From Amblyomma americanum (taxonomy: Eukaryota > Arthropoda > Arachnida > Ixodida > Ixodidae), in contig NC_135498.1 in NCBI RefSeq assembly GCF_052857255.1, positions 158,643,124-158,707,123 on the forward strand: 64,000 nucleotides of DNA, in the 5' to 3' direction. The translations under genes and the position numbers were made by a program. The number at the start of each line of letters is the position of its first letter. Within the stretch, counting starts at the first letter, position 1. The notes under the pieces are model-generated. The model was not told the origin of the DNA, searched no databases, and saw only the letters and a program-made list of their open reading frames with translations. Shown here piece by piece: positions 44,033 to 57,032 of the stretch.

Positions 44033-44071
44033 ATGAGCGGGGAGACCGCCACCGACTCGGGCAGCAGAAAG
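44033..44071 (+). CDS. Candidate first coding exon of an unknown gene
   Basis: ATG in the context GGGAAATGAGCGG, 13 codons (MSGETATDSGSRK) and a donor AAAG|GTACGT in phase 0, all within a CpG-rich stretch. This is what the first exon of a housekeeping-type gene looks like. No following exon can be picked out in the window, so the protein is unknown and the call rests on context only. Confidence 0.4.
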
Positions 44072-45013
44072 GTACGTAGATTTCGCCTCCTGGGGGCCCC
44101 GGTCTTTGCCGGGGGACCAAGAGCGCGGGTGGTGTAACCTTGCGCACCTAGTATGTACGCTCGAGTCCAGGCCCGAGCCTCCGGAGTCCCGTCTCCCGCC
44201 TGTGCGGCGCTCACGCGCTCTGGATTCGGGACGGCCTGGCTTGGCTGGTTCTCCGTCATCGCCGGCCACTGCCGGTGACGACGCCCGATGAGCCATCGAC
44301 GAGCGACCTGCGTCGTCAAGACGTGCTCCGCGCATTCCCTATCCTCCCTCGTGTTGTGTCGCGGGCGATCTAACCCTCTGGTTGGCCGTGCGGCATGCTA
44401 TCGCCTTTGGCTGTGCCGTCACGCACGAATATATAGTTCTTGCTTTGCGCGCGCGGCTCCGCGGGCCCGCTTTCGGGTGCTGCGGCTGGGCTATTGTTGT
44501 ACTGAGGTCTGGGGATCAGTGCAGGGTTGTGTAATGCAACTTCCGCTGTAATAAACACTTGTGCTCTCAAATAATTGCGCCTTCCTTCCTTCGGAGCGAG
44601 AGCCCATGCGCGGCGCGCCGAACGCTGGCAGTGCCCTCAGCTTGCTCTGGCCCGAACCCGCGATATGTGAGCGAAGTGTCACTCAATTAACACTTCGGCA
44701 CGGGTTCGTAACCAATCCCACAACTGGAAGACAAATAAAAAAAAACGTGAAGCGTTAAGGGCGCAATAGCAGCTGCGCGAAAGGGCATCTTGGCTAACGA
44801 GTTTGGTCAGCGCGGATTAAGGATTTTTGCAAGCATTCCACTTCAAATAAGCCGCCGGGAAAGCTAGTGCTATCGGAAAGCCGGTGGATGGTCCAATTTT
44901 TAGGGGAATCGCTCAAGGTGAAACAGATTTGTAATACAAGAGTAATTACTCATTGGCACCCACCCAAGCACAGCCATACGGCTACAAAGAAGAGCTTTAC
45001 AACTTCCACGAAA
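44072..45013. other. Possible intron of the candidate gene
   Basis: GC-rich to about 44330, then mixed. AATAAA at about 44550 on the plus strand. No further exon supported. Confidence 0.25.
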
Positions 45014-45260
<247 letters not shown>

Positions 45261-45261
45261 A

Positions 45262-45610
45262 GCAGAGGAGGCGTCTCAAAGGAGAGACATAGACAAGAAA
45301 ACATTTATTTCCCGACCCTGGCCCTGGTCCACGTCTCAAGTCGGACCATCTGAGCCGATATCGCCCAACACGCGTGTGCTATGGGCAACGAGCAGCGACC
45401 AGAGTATTTGGCGGAGTGAAACAGGAGGAGCGGCCCAGCTCTCCCAAGAATGGGATCCCTGCGTGGGTAGGAATGTTTTGTAGGTAGTGGGGGTACTGTG
45501 TGGCACGTGGACAGGTCCGATACGTGCGCGAGATGTCAAGGTAGGAGCCACGTGCCTGACAGCGGGGATGGCCAGAGCGCTAGAGTATGTGGTGGCAGTT
45601 AAAGTCACAT
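45262..45610 (-). pseudogene. Degenerate I-like LINE 3' end
   Basis: On the minus strand a Trp-Glu-Ser-Trp-Ala-Ala segment (PTQGSHSWESWAAP) parallels PTREDWEATLLG at the end of the intact LINE ORF2, and the sequence closes with GGGAAATAAATGTTTTC, like the intact element's TAATAAATGTTTTC, before the CA array. That suggests the array grew from the LINE tail. Confidence 0.45.
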
Positions 45611-46137
45611 GGCACGAGTTGCCCCGAAAATGCGCTAAAAATTACTGGCTGGACTATCCTGAGGCTTATTCATAACATTCGGCGAGAGCCGTCATATACC
45701 TCCATTCTCTTCCCTCCTTCTTCTCTCTGTCCGCTTGGATTGCTTTCTGTCTTTATCGTCATCTCTCTGCTTGTTTTGCTTGCGGATTTCTGCAGCAAAT
45801 ACAACGGTCTCTGCATTACGACTAAGGGTGGGCTGCTATTAACCGTTCATCAGAAAAAAGCGTTCCTTGCTTCTTAACCCTGAGCTGTTTATAAACTTGG
45901 GCGATTGTGGAGACCACTCAACAGTTGATCTCTGTACCTTGGCTCAGAGGAACCGGAAGGCTGTTCGGGCAGACAGCCTCTCTTCACGAATGCCTCTCCC
46001 GATTGTGTTCTGCCCAATGCTATTCCTGCAATGCCATACGGCAACCAAAGGGGCAAAATTTTATTTCCCTGGATGATAGGCAGAACAAGCGACAGGGCGT
46101 GCAATGTACTCAACGAAATGTGTTACAGCGTGAGGTC
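45611..46137. other. Spacer without a recognised gene
   Basis: Pyrimidine-rich near 45690-45780; short frames only. Confidence 0.3.
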
Positions 46138-46370
46138 TTTCATGTACTATCGGGGACAAAAGATTGCGGGACGCAAGTTGTTGGAAAAACGTTTATTGTA
46201 GCTTCACCTCTCTACCCAGTCGCCTGATATTGCTACCAGAGGAAGGAGCATTTACGCATTTAATGCCTTCATACGATATCAGGCGACTGGGTAACGAGGT
46301 GGAGCTACAATAAACGTTTTTCCAACAACTCGCAACCCGCAAACGTTTGTCCCCAATAGTACGTGTATAA
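46138..46370. mobile_element. Foldback (hairpin) element, about 230 bp
   Basis: The left arm (46138-46230) and right arm (46275-46370) are inverted copies: TTGTTGGAAAAACGTTTATT on the left pairs with the complement of AATAAACGTTTTTCCAACAA on the right, and CCCAGTCGCCTGATAT with ATATCAGGCGACTGGG. A loop of about 45 bp separates them. There is no coding capacity; it is a palindromic MITE-like element. Confidence 0.85.
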
Positions 46371-46594
46371 AACACTGTCGTCTAATGAGATGGGAGGCTT
46401 TTTTAAATGTGGTTTCAAATGGAAGACGTATGGATGAGTGCGCCTCTCGCATGGTTTACAGCGGCAGCTGGTAATGGCCCGCTCCTTAAGTTTCGCGTCA
46501 TCGTAGTAGTAGTAGTAGTAGTAGTCGGCGAAACCGATGGGTCGCAACCACGAGGAAGGAGGAGGAGGGTAACATGGTAGAAGGAAGATGATGA

Positions 46595-46730
46595 CGATGA
46601 ATTTTTATGGCGCAAGGGCATATGTGGCCGAAGAGAGCCATGGCACAAGGTTGTTCATTTTACTCAAGGTGGAGTCAAAGAGCCATTTCTCAAGCATTTC
46701 ACCCTGATTAAGACGAGCACCAGGAGGAGC
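46595..46730 (-). mobile_element. Type C SINE, partial
   Basis: It carries the block AATTTTTATGGCGCAAGGGC and the later CTCAAGGTGGAGTCAAAGAG, then ends before the tRNA-like head. Confidence 0.65.
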
Positions 46731-46734
46731 GTAT

Positions 46735-47405
46735 GGCGAGAGCGGAGGAATGTGCAATCGGAGGGTGGTTGCCACGGGAACCACCCGGATGGTAGCTGCC
46801 GTAGAAGAGTAGCAGGGTGGCCCCGGGAATGAGGTGGAGTTGATTTGCCGTGGGGGGAGTTAGGTATGGCCAAGTCAGAGGAAGATGTTGTAGACAGAGT
46901 GGAGGAATGCATAACCGGAAGGTGGTTACCGTGGAAGGTGTTAGCGTGGAATGAAGAGGGCAACCAAAACATCAGGCCAGAGCGCGACGTCGGACCTAAG
47001 GTGAAGAAGGACTATTTACAACCTCATTGGGCATCGAGCAGCGACTTTTACAGCGCTGCACGCGCTTCGGAGCCCAGTGCCAACATCATCTTCATTGACT
47101 AGCGCGGGTTCTAGCCTACAAGCAGAGCGCGAATGCGAGGGGCGCTACAGACCAGTGGAATGCACAACCCGAGGGTGGTTGTAACGGGAACTACCCCCAG
47201 GGTGGTTACTGTGGAGGGAAAAGGAGGAGGGTTACCATTGGACGAGATTATGGCGAGAGTGGAGGAGTGCGTGACTGGAAGGTGGTTACCACGGGAGCCA
47301 TCACGGACGGCGTTTTACCCTACAAAAGAGGAGGATACGGCTAGAACTAGAAATGAACACCCCAGAGTTGTTGCAACGGGAGAACGCAGAGGGTGGAGAG
47401 CGGAG
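46735..47405 (+). repeat. Diverged direct repeats of a 55-70 bp motif
   Basis: Four related passages occur near 46741, 46890, 47150 and 47255, each with a GTGGAGGAATGC-like phrase followed by GGAAGGTGGTTACC-like sequence. Two short plus-strand frames (46845-47102 and 47133-47408) share a VEEC(I/V)TGRWLP segment for this reason. I take them as repeat products rather than a gene. Confidence 0.5.
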
Positions 47406-47408
47406 TAA

Positions 47409-49258
47409 TGCGGCGCGTTGTTTGCGACGGCTGCTGTGAAACGCGCAACTCAAAAAGAGAGGCTCAGCGATGGTGCTGCCGAGCATCTCAAACGAGGGAA
47501 AAGAAGGGTTCTCTAACTACACATATATTCATATCGCTCTCAAATTCTTTGCCTCAAGATCCCACGAAATGAAAATACCCCAATAGCTGTTGCTGAATCT
47601 CGCGCTATACTAGCGGTAACTGTTTTGCGAGTTTTTTTTATTTAGCACATCCTCCAACGCGTAGTATTCACCGCCGCGCAGACTGCACCGATGGTGATAA
47701 GCTTGCATTAACACTTTCTACAGCCAGAAGACACAACATCGCTGAGAGGCTGCCACTGTGTCGAGAATACTATTCCTTCGTAACACTCCTCCTACATGGC
47801 TTGAGTATACAGTATACAGTACTACTGCTACAAATTTAAGAAAAGTCCCTTCATTGCAGAAACGAATGTTGCGACACATTTTATGTTCCTCTGGATCACC
47901 CAAGTTCGCCTTTATATGAACAATTAGGGATTATAAAAATTACTCAACTCTACCTTTACCGCCTGTGCTTAGCTTACTAAAAAGATTCAAAATAAAACAA
48001 ACATTCTTTCTTCCTTAGCTTTCTTATCAAAGAGAACACCTTCGCATGATACACGTTGTCCGGAAATTTTGAACATTGAGAGGTGCAAAACAAACTACGG
48101 AAAGCAAATGATTAAACAAAAACTGCCAAAATTATCGAATATTTTTTATACACGCAACATACATATCGAAAAATCATCAATTAAAGACGTAAAATTGTTT
48201 TTTTTCTCGGAATTAAATCTGTTTTCTTGAAGATCATTAACTTTATCCTACTATAGCTGAATTGATTTTTTTTGGTTGCCATGTGAATGCGACATATCAA
48301 TAGCATTACAATTGTCTCAGTATGTACAAATAGGCCTCAATTTTGATACTACGTTGTTTTTTTCATGATAACTTGTTTTATTACGTGTTTTCATTTCTCA
48401 TGATCGTTATGACTGCGCTTAGTTTTGAAATGTGTTGTGTCGTCCGCTTAGTTCTGCCTTTGTGGAAGCAATTGTGTATTTTATATGAGGGGCGGGAACC
48501 AGTCAAGCTGTCCAGCTTTTTTCCCCAACCTCCGCCATCATGTTGATGGAAATAAAGGCTATTATTATTAATATGTCCCGAGTGGAGCTATACATTACAA
48601 GGAGGTTCAGGAACCTTGGTACGTGTGTTCTATGTTGCAGAAAATAAGGGCCGCTGAGAAGGCTTCTTGTGTTGCATAGAATGGCTGAAGTAATGCTGCG
48701 GGACATAATAGAGGCTGACGACGAGAGTAAACTTTTGATGAACGTCCTGAGAACCGTGATACCTTTAACTGCACGCAAACTAATCTAATCGGGTTGCTTT
48801 AAGCTCCTCTGCCAGCCGTGCAAAAACCAGTTTTTCGTCGGCATACCCAAGAACTCTGGACAAAAGCATTTTTCAGCGGTGAAGAGTTTGAGCACAATTT
48901 TTTTAATATAAGTTATTAGATTTTACTATAACAATCAATATATCCGCAAATCTCTCGTCAAAAGGCTTGCACTTATTTGCTATTAACGTTTTTGCTCACC
49001 TCAAAAATGTCCGTTTTTTTATGGCAGTCTTAACTGCTCGGTGCGAGCAATCGAAACTTTATAAAATAAAGATTTTGGTATACATATCGGAAGAATGGAC
49101 CATTACTTCAACATTTCTATACTAGTACCCTAGTTTTATAATATTCAAAATTTTTGTCCAAGAATGTTGTACATGGGACTTCGCGCTAGGCTCCTTATGG
49201 CTCATGCAGTCTTGACCGTGAGCAGCTACGCGGAAAGGGCAGAGGCGCGTTGATCTCT
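47409..49258. other. AT-rich spacer; possible LINE tail at 48543-48575
   Basis: A plus-sense GGAAATAAAGGCTATTATTA at 48549-48568 has the form of a retroposon 3' end with an ATT tail. Elsewhere no exon or repeat is supported. Confidence 0.3.
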
Positions 49259-49264
49259 TTTATT
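49259..49264 (-). promoter_or_regulatory. Polyadenylation signal AATAAA of the four-exon minus gene
   Basis: TTTATT on the plus strand, 46 nt downstream of the stop codon at 49310-49312. Confidence 0.6.
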
Positions 49265-49309
49265 CGGTGGTGGATGGGGGTCAGCAGACGTCACATGATG
49301 GTCGCGAGT

Positions 49310-52300
49310 TCAGAGCCCGTGGTCGGCGAGGATGGCCTCCTCGAACTTCTCGCGGCACTCCTTGAAGACCTGGCGGATCTGGACCATCACCTCCTCCCAG
49401 ATCTTGGTGACGATCACCGTCACCTTGGTGTGCACCACGGGCACCGGGCGCACCACATGGTCGCACTCGAGGGTGCCGCTGCTCTCGCCGTACAGCGCCT
49501 GGTCCAGGATGGCGATCGTGGTCCGATACGTGACCTGCAGGAGCGTCAGCCTTGCAGCTAAGGTTCTCTTTTTCGGGCACGAGTGCGTGTTAAAGACACG
49601 AGAGGGCGAATTGAAGCTGGAATGTACCTACAGATTGCCGCGTTCTGAGGACAAAAAAACCTAAACTCACTGTAAACGGATCTGTTGATAAGTTATAAAA
49701 GTTCAAAAAATTAAAAACAAATATTGTCAGCAAGCTACGGTGATGGAACGTGGTTATTTGTTCGCACGTGTCTAAGACTAGGTTACACCGCGCCATTCAC
49801 TTCCAAATGGGGATCACTGAGTTCTTTTCGGTGATGACAACATTTTCATTTTTACATAGGCTAACGAATGTGAACAAAACGTTTTTAACTGGGCTTGATG
49901 GGGTCCACGGTCCCTAAACACGGCATTGGCAACAAACTAGAATATAAAAACAACGTATCAGAAACGGAGGAATCTGGTACAAAATTAAGACATAAGCGAG
50001 GATGATTACAAGATAGACAAAGAGCGTAATGAATTCAGTATACAGTGTATGGTGATAATGCAGAAAAAGGCATAAAAGTGCAGGTATTGCGGCTATGAAA
50101 CATATGCCTTGTTTAGGAGCTCGAGGGGAGGCGTAGCATCGAGCAACCATAGTTAGTGCGTGCTCGAGGTATTTCCTATAGAGTTCCGTACTGCGACTGT
50201 ATTACGTGCGTTCGTTTACAAGTCGGGTTTCCTATTTCGCCTAAAATGTGTATTCTGTTTAATTTCTTTCGTATAATGCTATACGAGGGAAGTAATTGAG
50301 AGGGAAGTAATAGGCGGATCGTAAACACACTCAGAACAAAAAGAGCTCGTCGCGAAATATAACCGCAGTTGTCTTTACATGGACACTCAGGACAATTTAT
50401 ATATATGTGCATATATACTGAAAACAGAAGTGACGTCTAGGGAGTTTCTTTTGCGCGTGCATCCCGAGGCTGAGGCTACACAGCCATTCGCTTTAGTCGG
50501 AGACCACGGAGTCCATTCGGTGTTCACGTCACGAGTTTCACCCTTAACCCGCTAGCTGACACTCCGAGCCAGTTTCGTCATTAGCCAACCGGGATTTATG
50601 AATGATCATGAGTCCAGCTTGTGTGTTTTCTGGCAATCTGCATCCCGTTTAAGGCGAGTGGAACAAGTGTAAAGTGTTTTGGGGGGACGTTTGCCGACAG
50701 GTGACAACACAGGCACTAATTGGCCCCTTATGGTACCGCTTAAAAAATGTCTACGGGGACTAACAAGAAGACAGTAGGCATGCTTAACAGTAACTTTGAT
50801 AACCTTGAAGAATTGATGTTTAGCGTGCGTCTTGTCTTCTTCTCTTTAGTCTGTGTCTGAAGCGCTATTCTTAATATATTAAGATGAACCACCAACTAAC
50901 CAGGCTTTCCGCATTGACCGCATTGAATTTGACTTTGGTGGTGGGAAAAAAGGTTGCGTTTTTGAATCTGATCTCCTCTGCACAACAACTTTCTTTTTCG
51001 CCGAGCGGACGTCAACATAGTCAGATAGAGTCACAGAATCGATTTTTACCAATAACCAACAATCAGACAGAGTTGTGCTGACTGTCCCCTTAAGCATTCG
51101 CCCGCGGAGAGAGAGAAACTCGCCTGCCAGTCGTGGTTGGCGACCTCCTCGTAGCGGCGCAGGATGCTCGTGTACACGTAGATGCGGTGCGGCACCGAGC
51201 TGCCCTCGAGGTCGGCCTCGTCCTGGCGCAAGTTGCACGCCGTCTCCTCCTCGACCACGTAGCGCCGGCTCTCCTGGATGCGCGAGATGAAGGCCGTCCA
51301 CGAGGCGTGGATGGTCTGCGCCACGTCCTCGGCGTTGGCGTCCACCGACGACGCCCAGCCGCGAACGTACGGAGAGTCGAACTGCGTGGTCAACCCAGCC
51401 ACCCCAGCTTGTGTCTCTTACTGCAGAAAGTTTAGTTCGTTGCACACCGCAGAAAAGCTCTACCTGTTGTTCTTGATCACAGGGGAGCCCGCAAGTTCGC
51501 CGTTCAGCTACAGCTAGAAGCTCTTCACCTAAGGCGGAGTCTCTTTACTGTCGCACGCTTTTAATCGAAACTATAAAAACACGCTGAAACACAATATGCG
51601 AGTAAGACGTCCTTAGATAAACAAACCGTGAAGAAACGAGGAGGTACTTAGAAGAGGTACTATGTACGTCGACTAGAGCAGTACAGGAGCTGTGCCTAAT
51701 CGAAAGCAAGGGGCCAACCTGGGTACGTTGTAATTGTCTTCTTAAACCAGCAGGGCAAGGAGGCGGCCGTGCAGCTTCTGCGTTTTTTGAAGCACTATCC
51801 CGCACTGTTTTGACGTGAAGATCCTCTTAACACAAAATGACACGCTTTGCAAAAGATACATCACTGTGCAGTTGTCGAAAAGCAGCGCACATTTGCAGGT
51901 GAGGGTTACAGGAGAGATGCTATCGTGCCCGTGCGTATTCTGTTCAAGGCATTCCTCAACTACTTGATCCAAACCACAAGTGAACACAGTTTTAAAGCTG
52001 AAAACTACCTCACGTGCACTCGGCTAAGCGTCTTTTCTGAGTGGTGGATGTTATTGGGCGGGAAAGTACTGTGCACGGAACCTTATCAGCATTCGCGCTG
52101 CCGACTGTGCCCCCAAAATAAGAAAACCTAGCTTTTCGTCACCTGATTTAGATCACTATATGGCCCTGACGTGATCACCATCGTTAGCCTAACCACGTCC
52201 AATGCAGGACAAATTCCTCTCCCGTACCCATATAATTAACCGCGTTTTGTGCCAGCTGCTATCGCCTTATCCCCGCCAAATCCCTAATCTCTTCCACCCA

Positions 52301-54956
52301 TCATACTCTGCCACCCCTTCTACGCTTGCATTCTCTAGGAATTCATTACTTTACTCAAGGGACCATCTTTTATCGTCTTAAGATACGCCTTACAAAGTAC
52401 GCCCAACCAAAGCTTTAGCAGCGCTATAACATTCCTTGACCAGTTTTGGCGTAAAAGTTCTTCGTGCGCGATGGTCAAGAGCACGGCTGTGGCGAGTGGT
52501 TCTCGACGGTAATAGAAATCGGACTGAGCCAGGGATCAGACACCTACTTATTTTGTCATCACACTATTTTGGAGTCTCTTGCTTAGGGCTCTAAGCAAAA
52601 AATGGGGGTCAAGCGCCACGTTCTCTCATAGCCAGTTCACTGAAGGGCAGCATTAAAGAGAAGAGAAATTCGTCACAACCTCTGCTCGTGATTTGATTTC
52701 TGGAGTTGTGATGTCTCCCTAGTAGAGTTCTGAACTATGTTTTCGCAGAGTCGTGTACGGGACAACGGCTAGCTGGTACCATGGTGACGATTAGTTAGTA
52801 CCGGCATACATCACGCCGCACTGTGCGACGCGCAGCATTTGCTGCACACGCGAAGTGTGTAAAAGTGCGCTGGACGAGTACCGCCTTGTGAAGATTGACG
52901 ATTCCCTTCTGGACTTGGTTGCCGAACTCGCTCCAGATGAGGTCCAGGTGCTCTGCCAGCCAGTAGCCGATGCCTTCCTTGACGAAGAGCTCTTGCAGGC
53001 AGTTGGAGGCCAGCTCGCGGTCAGCGGCCTGAGCAACCTTCTGTAGCTCACACTCCATGATCTCTCGGTGCAAGATGGCTGTGCGGAGCAGGTGAACATC
53101 AACCTGGCCCGGACCCACAAGCCAAATTTTCTGTGGAACTCTCAGTGGGTTACCGATACGACGGCCGACGGGTAGCGATTATTCGCGATCCCTTTTTTTC
53201 TCGTACCTAATCGGTTAAGTGTCTTTGACTACTTGTTTTCTTTAGACTTCAGGAGCGGCGGTGCGATAAAATTAAAGCATCAATTTTAGTTTTGTAAGGC
53301 ACTGGGTTCGGGCGTTGAGAATCGCGAAATCTCCACTTCCCGCCATATGCGATAGGTATATAATTAATGAAGACTGGATTTCTCCCAGGAATTTGAGAAA
53401 TTTTGTTTAATTCCGCCGTTTTCCCATCCCAAGACAGAGTGGTTTTCACAATCCGAACTGCTGCAATAAAAATATCGTTACAGTTGAGGATTCACTGCTT
53501 GACACAGAAACGTGTGTTATTTCCTCCGGAAAAGCAAGCAAGAAAAAAACAGGAAAGGATCCGTTCAGAAACAACATAAACACAGCGGTAAACAGCAGGT
53601 GAAGATTTTTTGTTATTAATCAAGGTGTTTGTCCTTTAGATGAACGAGAAAGAAAATGAACCAGCCAGGCCTCACAAGTGCTGCGGAAACACCAGGGAGT
53701 CGTAGCCAGCAGGATGCGTGTTTGTCAGACACGTCAACAGCACTTACGCAAAATTCAAGCACGTCGTGCACTAGTATTACGGGATGGAAAAGAAGATGAA
53801 AGGATAATGAAGCAATTCAGGACTTAATAAGGTATATAGTTCGTACTCAAAGTCGAGCCTTGAACTCGCCTAAAAGAGATGGTGAACTATAATAAGGCGG
53901 ATTACGTTTCTCTTGAGAGTTGAAAGTTGGAGTCAGAAATATCAGGCATTCAAGAAGAGGACGAAGGAAGCTATGTCTATCACCCTCAGTCGCTGTCTTA
54001 CGTTATGTGGCTGAGGGTGACTGACAGGAGAGGTTAGAAGTTAGAGAAGGAAGCAAATGAAAGGAGTCTTCTAGACACTGCAGTTTACGTTATCAGTTCT
54101 CCAGCGTCATCGTGTACATGGACAAATCAGGCTGAGAACGGGGAATATAACGCGAGCAGCGGGACGTTGGTCATCAGCAAGGTTATTTAAATGTACAACA
54201 GCTCTTGGGCGGACCATGCTATCTCCAGGAACTTCACCAGTCATATCTGCTCAGCTGCTCTCTGCCGGCCTCAGATATGTAATCCTGGCCGTACAATATT
54301 TACCTGCTACTTAACAGAGAAATGATATTGAGCTCTCTGCACGTCATGTGTCACCGAAAATAATTTTCTCCCGCAAAGTTCTGATTGGGGTTCTCGTTCT
54401 CGTGTTAGCTAGGATACGACTAACTATGTAGATTCTTCTGTAATCCGCCATGCTCTCTTTCCGGTGACCCGTACAAAGTTGCGGAGATTTCGTCAACTGC
54501 GAACGAGTGTGAAAGTGGGGAGAGGGATGAACAACGTACAGTGAAGTTTCCCGCGTTCCATCGCCAGAGGGCCTATAGATGTGAAGCTAAGCTGTTAAGG
54601 TACCGCTGCCGCCAACGGCCAATGTAACAAACCGCTAGATCTTCGTCTGACTGTCACCCTCGGCCACGCTGAGCGAAGAGCGTTCCGGCACAACGCAACG
54701 CGTTTGCGGCACCAACCTCGCGCATCGCCATGATCCACTGGTCGGAGGTGTCCTCGTACTTCTGGTAGAGCGAGAGGAAGTTCCCGGCCACGTGTCGCTG
54801 CGTGACCCACCACACTTCGCGGATGCGCAGCAGCAGCGGCAGCAGCTCGTGCGCCGGGAAGTCCGTCCGAGAGCTCTTGTTTTCCATGTTGGCCAGCATC
54901 TCGCTGGTCGAGGTGGACACCTGCTCGCTCACCCGCTGCCAGACGCGAGACACCGC
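49310..54956 (-). CDS. Unrecognised gene: four phase-0 exons encoding a helical protein (5' end missing)
   Basis: Exons 54956-54717 (80 codons), 53130-52882 (83), 51381-51124 (86) and 49534-49310 (74 plus stop) all start and end on codon borders, are GC-rich at third positions, and have usable splice sites (GTCCGCAG|, GAG|GTTGGT; TTCCACAG|, GCG|GTACTC; GACCACGCAG|; GCTCCTGCAG|). The third exon ends CTGGCAG|GCGAGT, so intron 3 would be a GC-AG intron. The 323 residues are mostly amphipathic helix: FPAHELLPLLLRIREVWWVT, LHREIMECELQKVAQAADRE, IYVYTSILRRYEEVANHDWQ, IWEEVMVQIRQVFKECREKF. There is no transmembrane segment, and the C-terminus is ADHGL. An upstream exon with the start must lie above 54957 but was not found. 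I do not recognise a family. Confidence 0.7.
49535..51123. other. Intron 3 of the four-exon minus gene
   Basis: AT-rich, no repeat family recognised. Begins with a GC rather than GT donor. Confidence 0.4.
51382..52881. other. Intron 2 of the four-exon minus gene
   Basis: Contains an RTE-like fragment at 52170-52335. No exon otherwise. Confidence 0.4.
52170..52335 (-). mobile_element. 3' end of an RTE-like LINE
   Basis: Diverged copy of 1786-1925: CCAATGCAGGACAAATTCCTC, then ATAATTAACCGCGTTTTGTG, GCCAGCTGCTATCGCC and AATCTCTTCCACCCATC keep the same order. Confidence 0.55.
53131..54716. other. Intron 1 (of those seen) of the four-exon minus gene
   Basis: No exon, SINE or LINE fragment that I can support. 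Confidence 0.35.
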
Positions 54957-56299
54957 CTGCGGACATCAAGCCGCGCAGAAATGGTTGGCCGTTTGCGGAT
55001 GCCGTGTTCAGTAAACAGGATGAGGTCGGGGTGCAGTTTGAGACCAGTAGCTCTACTAAACGCAAAAGTAGCACATCATTCCGTGCCTAATTTGACCTTG
55101 GTGTAACCTTGGGAAGCCCGGCGTACCAGCAGATTGATTTTGACAGATTGACCGATCGACCTTAGCCGATTTGGACCAAAGTCGATGTCCAACCAAAACT
55201 GACCGTACCGGACATGATGTAAATATTCAAACTTGGCCCGGGGCCATTGCCGAAATGCTATTGCTCGACCTTTGGGTATAACCGTGGTTAAACCCTGGCT
55301 AATGTTTTCACTGACTGCTGCGCGTAAAACTAAACGCAGCACCATCGCCTTCGGCGGTCTGAGATGCCATAATCGAAGGTGACCACCTTCACCAGCTGCA
55401 GAGTGAAAATGTCGTGCAGATGGAGTAATAAGTATGCGCTATGGAGAACTTAGCCTGTGTGGCCCGATAATCCAAGCGCCTTGTGGTTGCCTTGAGGTGT
55501 TTGTTCTCACAAAATTCTGGTGGTGGTCAATTGTACCACTCCCTCATTTGCTTCCAATAAGGCCGAGAGTTGTGCGTGTGTTCTTCAGGAGCAATATATT
55601 AATGAGATATCATTAGAAGCTTCACGCAGTCAAAATGCGTCGTCGGTCATAAAATTCGCCAATTGGCTGGAGAAAAGGGACTTCACCACATCGGAAACGA
55701 CGTCAGTCCCGGTAAAAGCATCATCAGCTGATAATTCTTTCGCGCGGTCAACGCGTAATAAAATTAGGCGTCCCTGTAAATTTTGTGTTCTCTGAATTAC
55801 GGGATGTTTGGAAGAACAGACTACCGTTGCCGGTGGCCGCTTGCCGTTCGTACAGCGTGAGCCTTGCGTTCAGTATTCGTTCTGAAAGGCTGAGTATAGT
55901 CAGGAGTGAAAAAAGATTACCACTAGTGGCGTGCCACAGGAGCGGAAGGTGGCAACGCTCAGCGCTACGGTCACTAAAACGCGGATAACAAAATTGCCAG
56001 CTGTGTTCGCAAGACGCTGCGCCACGCCAGCAACGCGGTGCGATTTTCGGCGCATCGGTGCGATCATTGTGCTAATATTTTTTACTCGCAATTGTGCATC
56101 ACATAAACGATTCAAATGTTAAGCGAAAAAAAAATGATTGTCGATTTGCTTATAGTTAGGCAAAGTACGAATTAGGTGCGCTAGAAGTTCGGTTTTTCCT
56201 TTGGTTCCCGTGTTCAAATCAAGTTTTTACGGGTTGCAGTTTTTCAGACAGCGATAATGGGTTGATGTTGATATGTGAAAAATTCGTCATTTTCTCCTA
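54957..56299. other. Upstream part of the minus gene; no start exon found
   Basis: Short frames only. The stretch 55080-55330 has an open minus-strand frame without recognisable character. Confidence 0.3.
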
Positions 56300-56304
56300 C
56301 AACT

Positions 56305-56880
<576 letters not shown>

Positions 56881-57032
56881 CACGCGTTGCAGAGTGTAGT
56901 GCAATTTGAACGTGCTGTTCAAGATAAAGAAATATATATATTCTCGACCACGCTATGAAGCGCTCGCCCGATCCCGGATTAGAACCAGCCGACTGCGTTG
57001 AATTTGATAAGCAGTGCGACCGTGACTAAAAT

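Noticed and set aside
55076..55345. 89-codon minus-strand frame upstream of the helical gene, as a candidate first exon
   Set aside because: Its composition is unlike the four good exons and it lacks a phase-0 donor leading to 54956.
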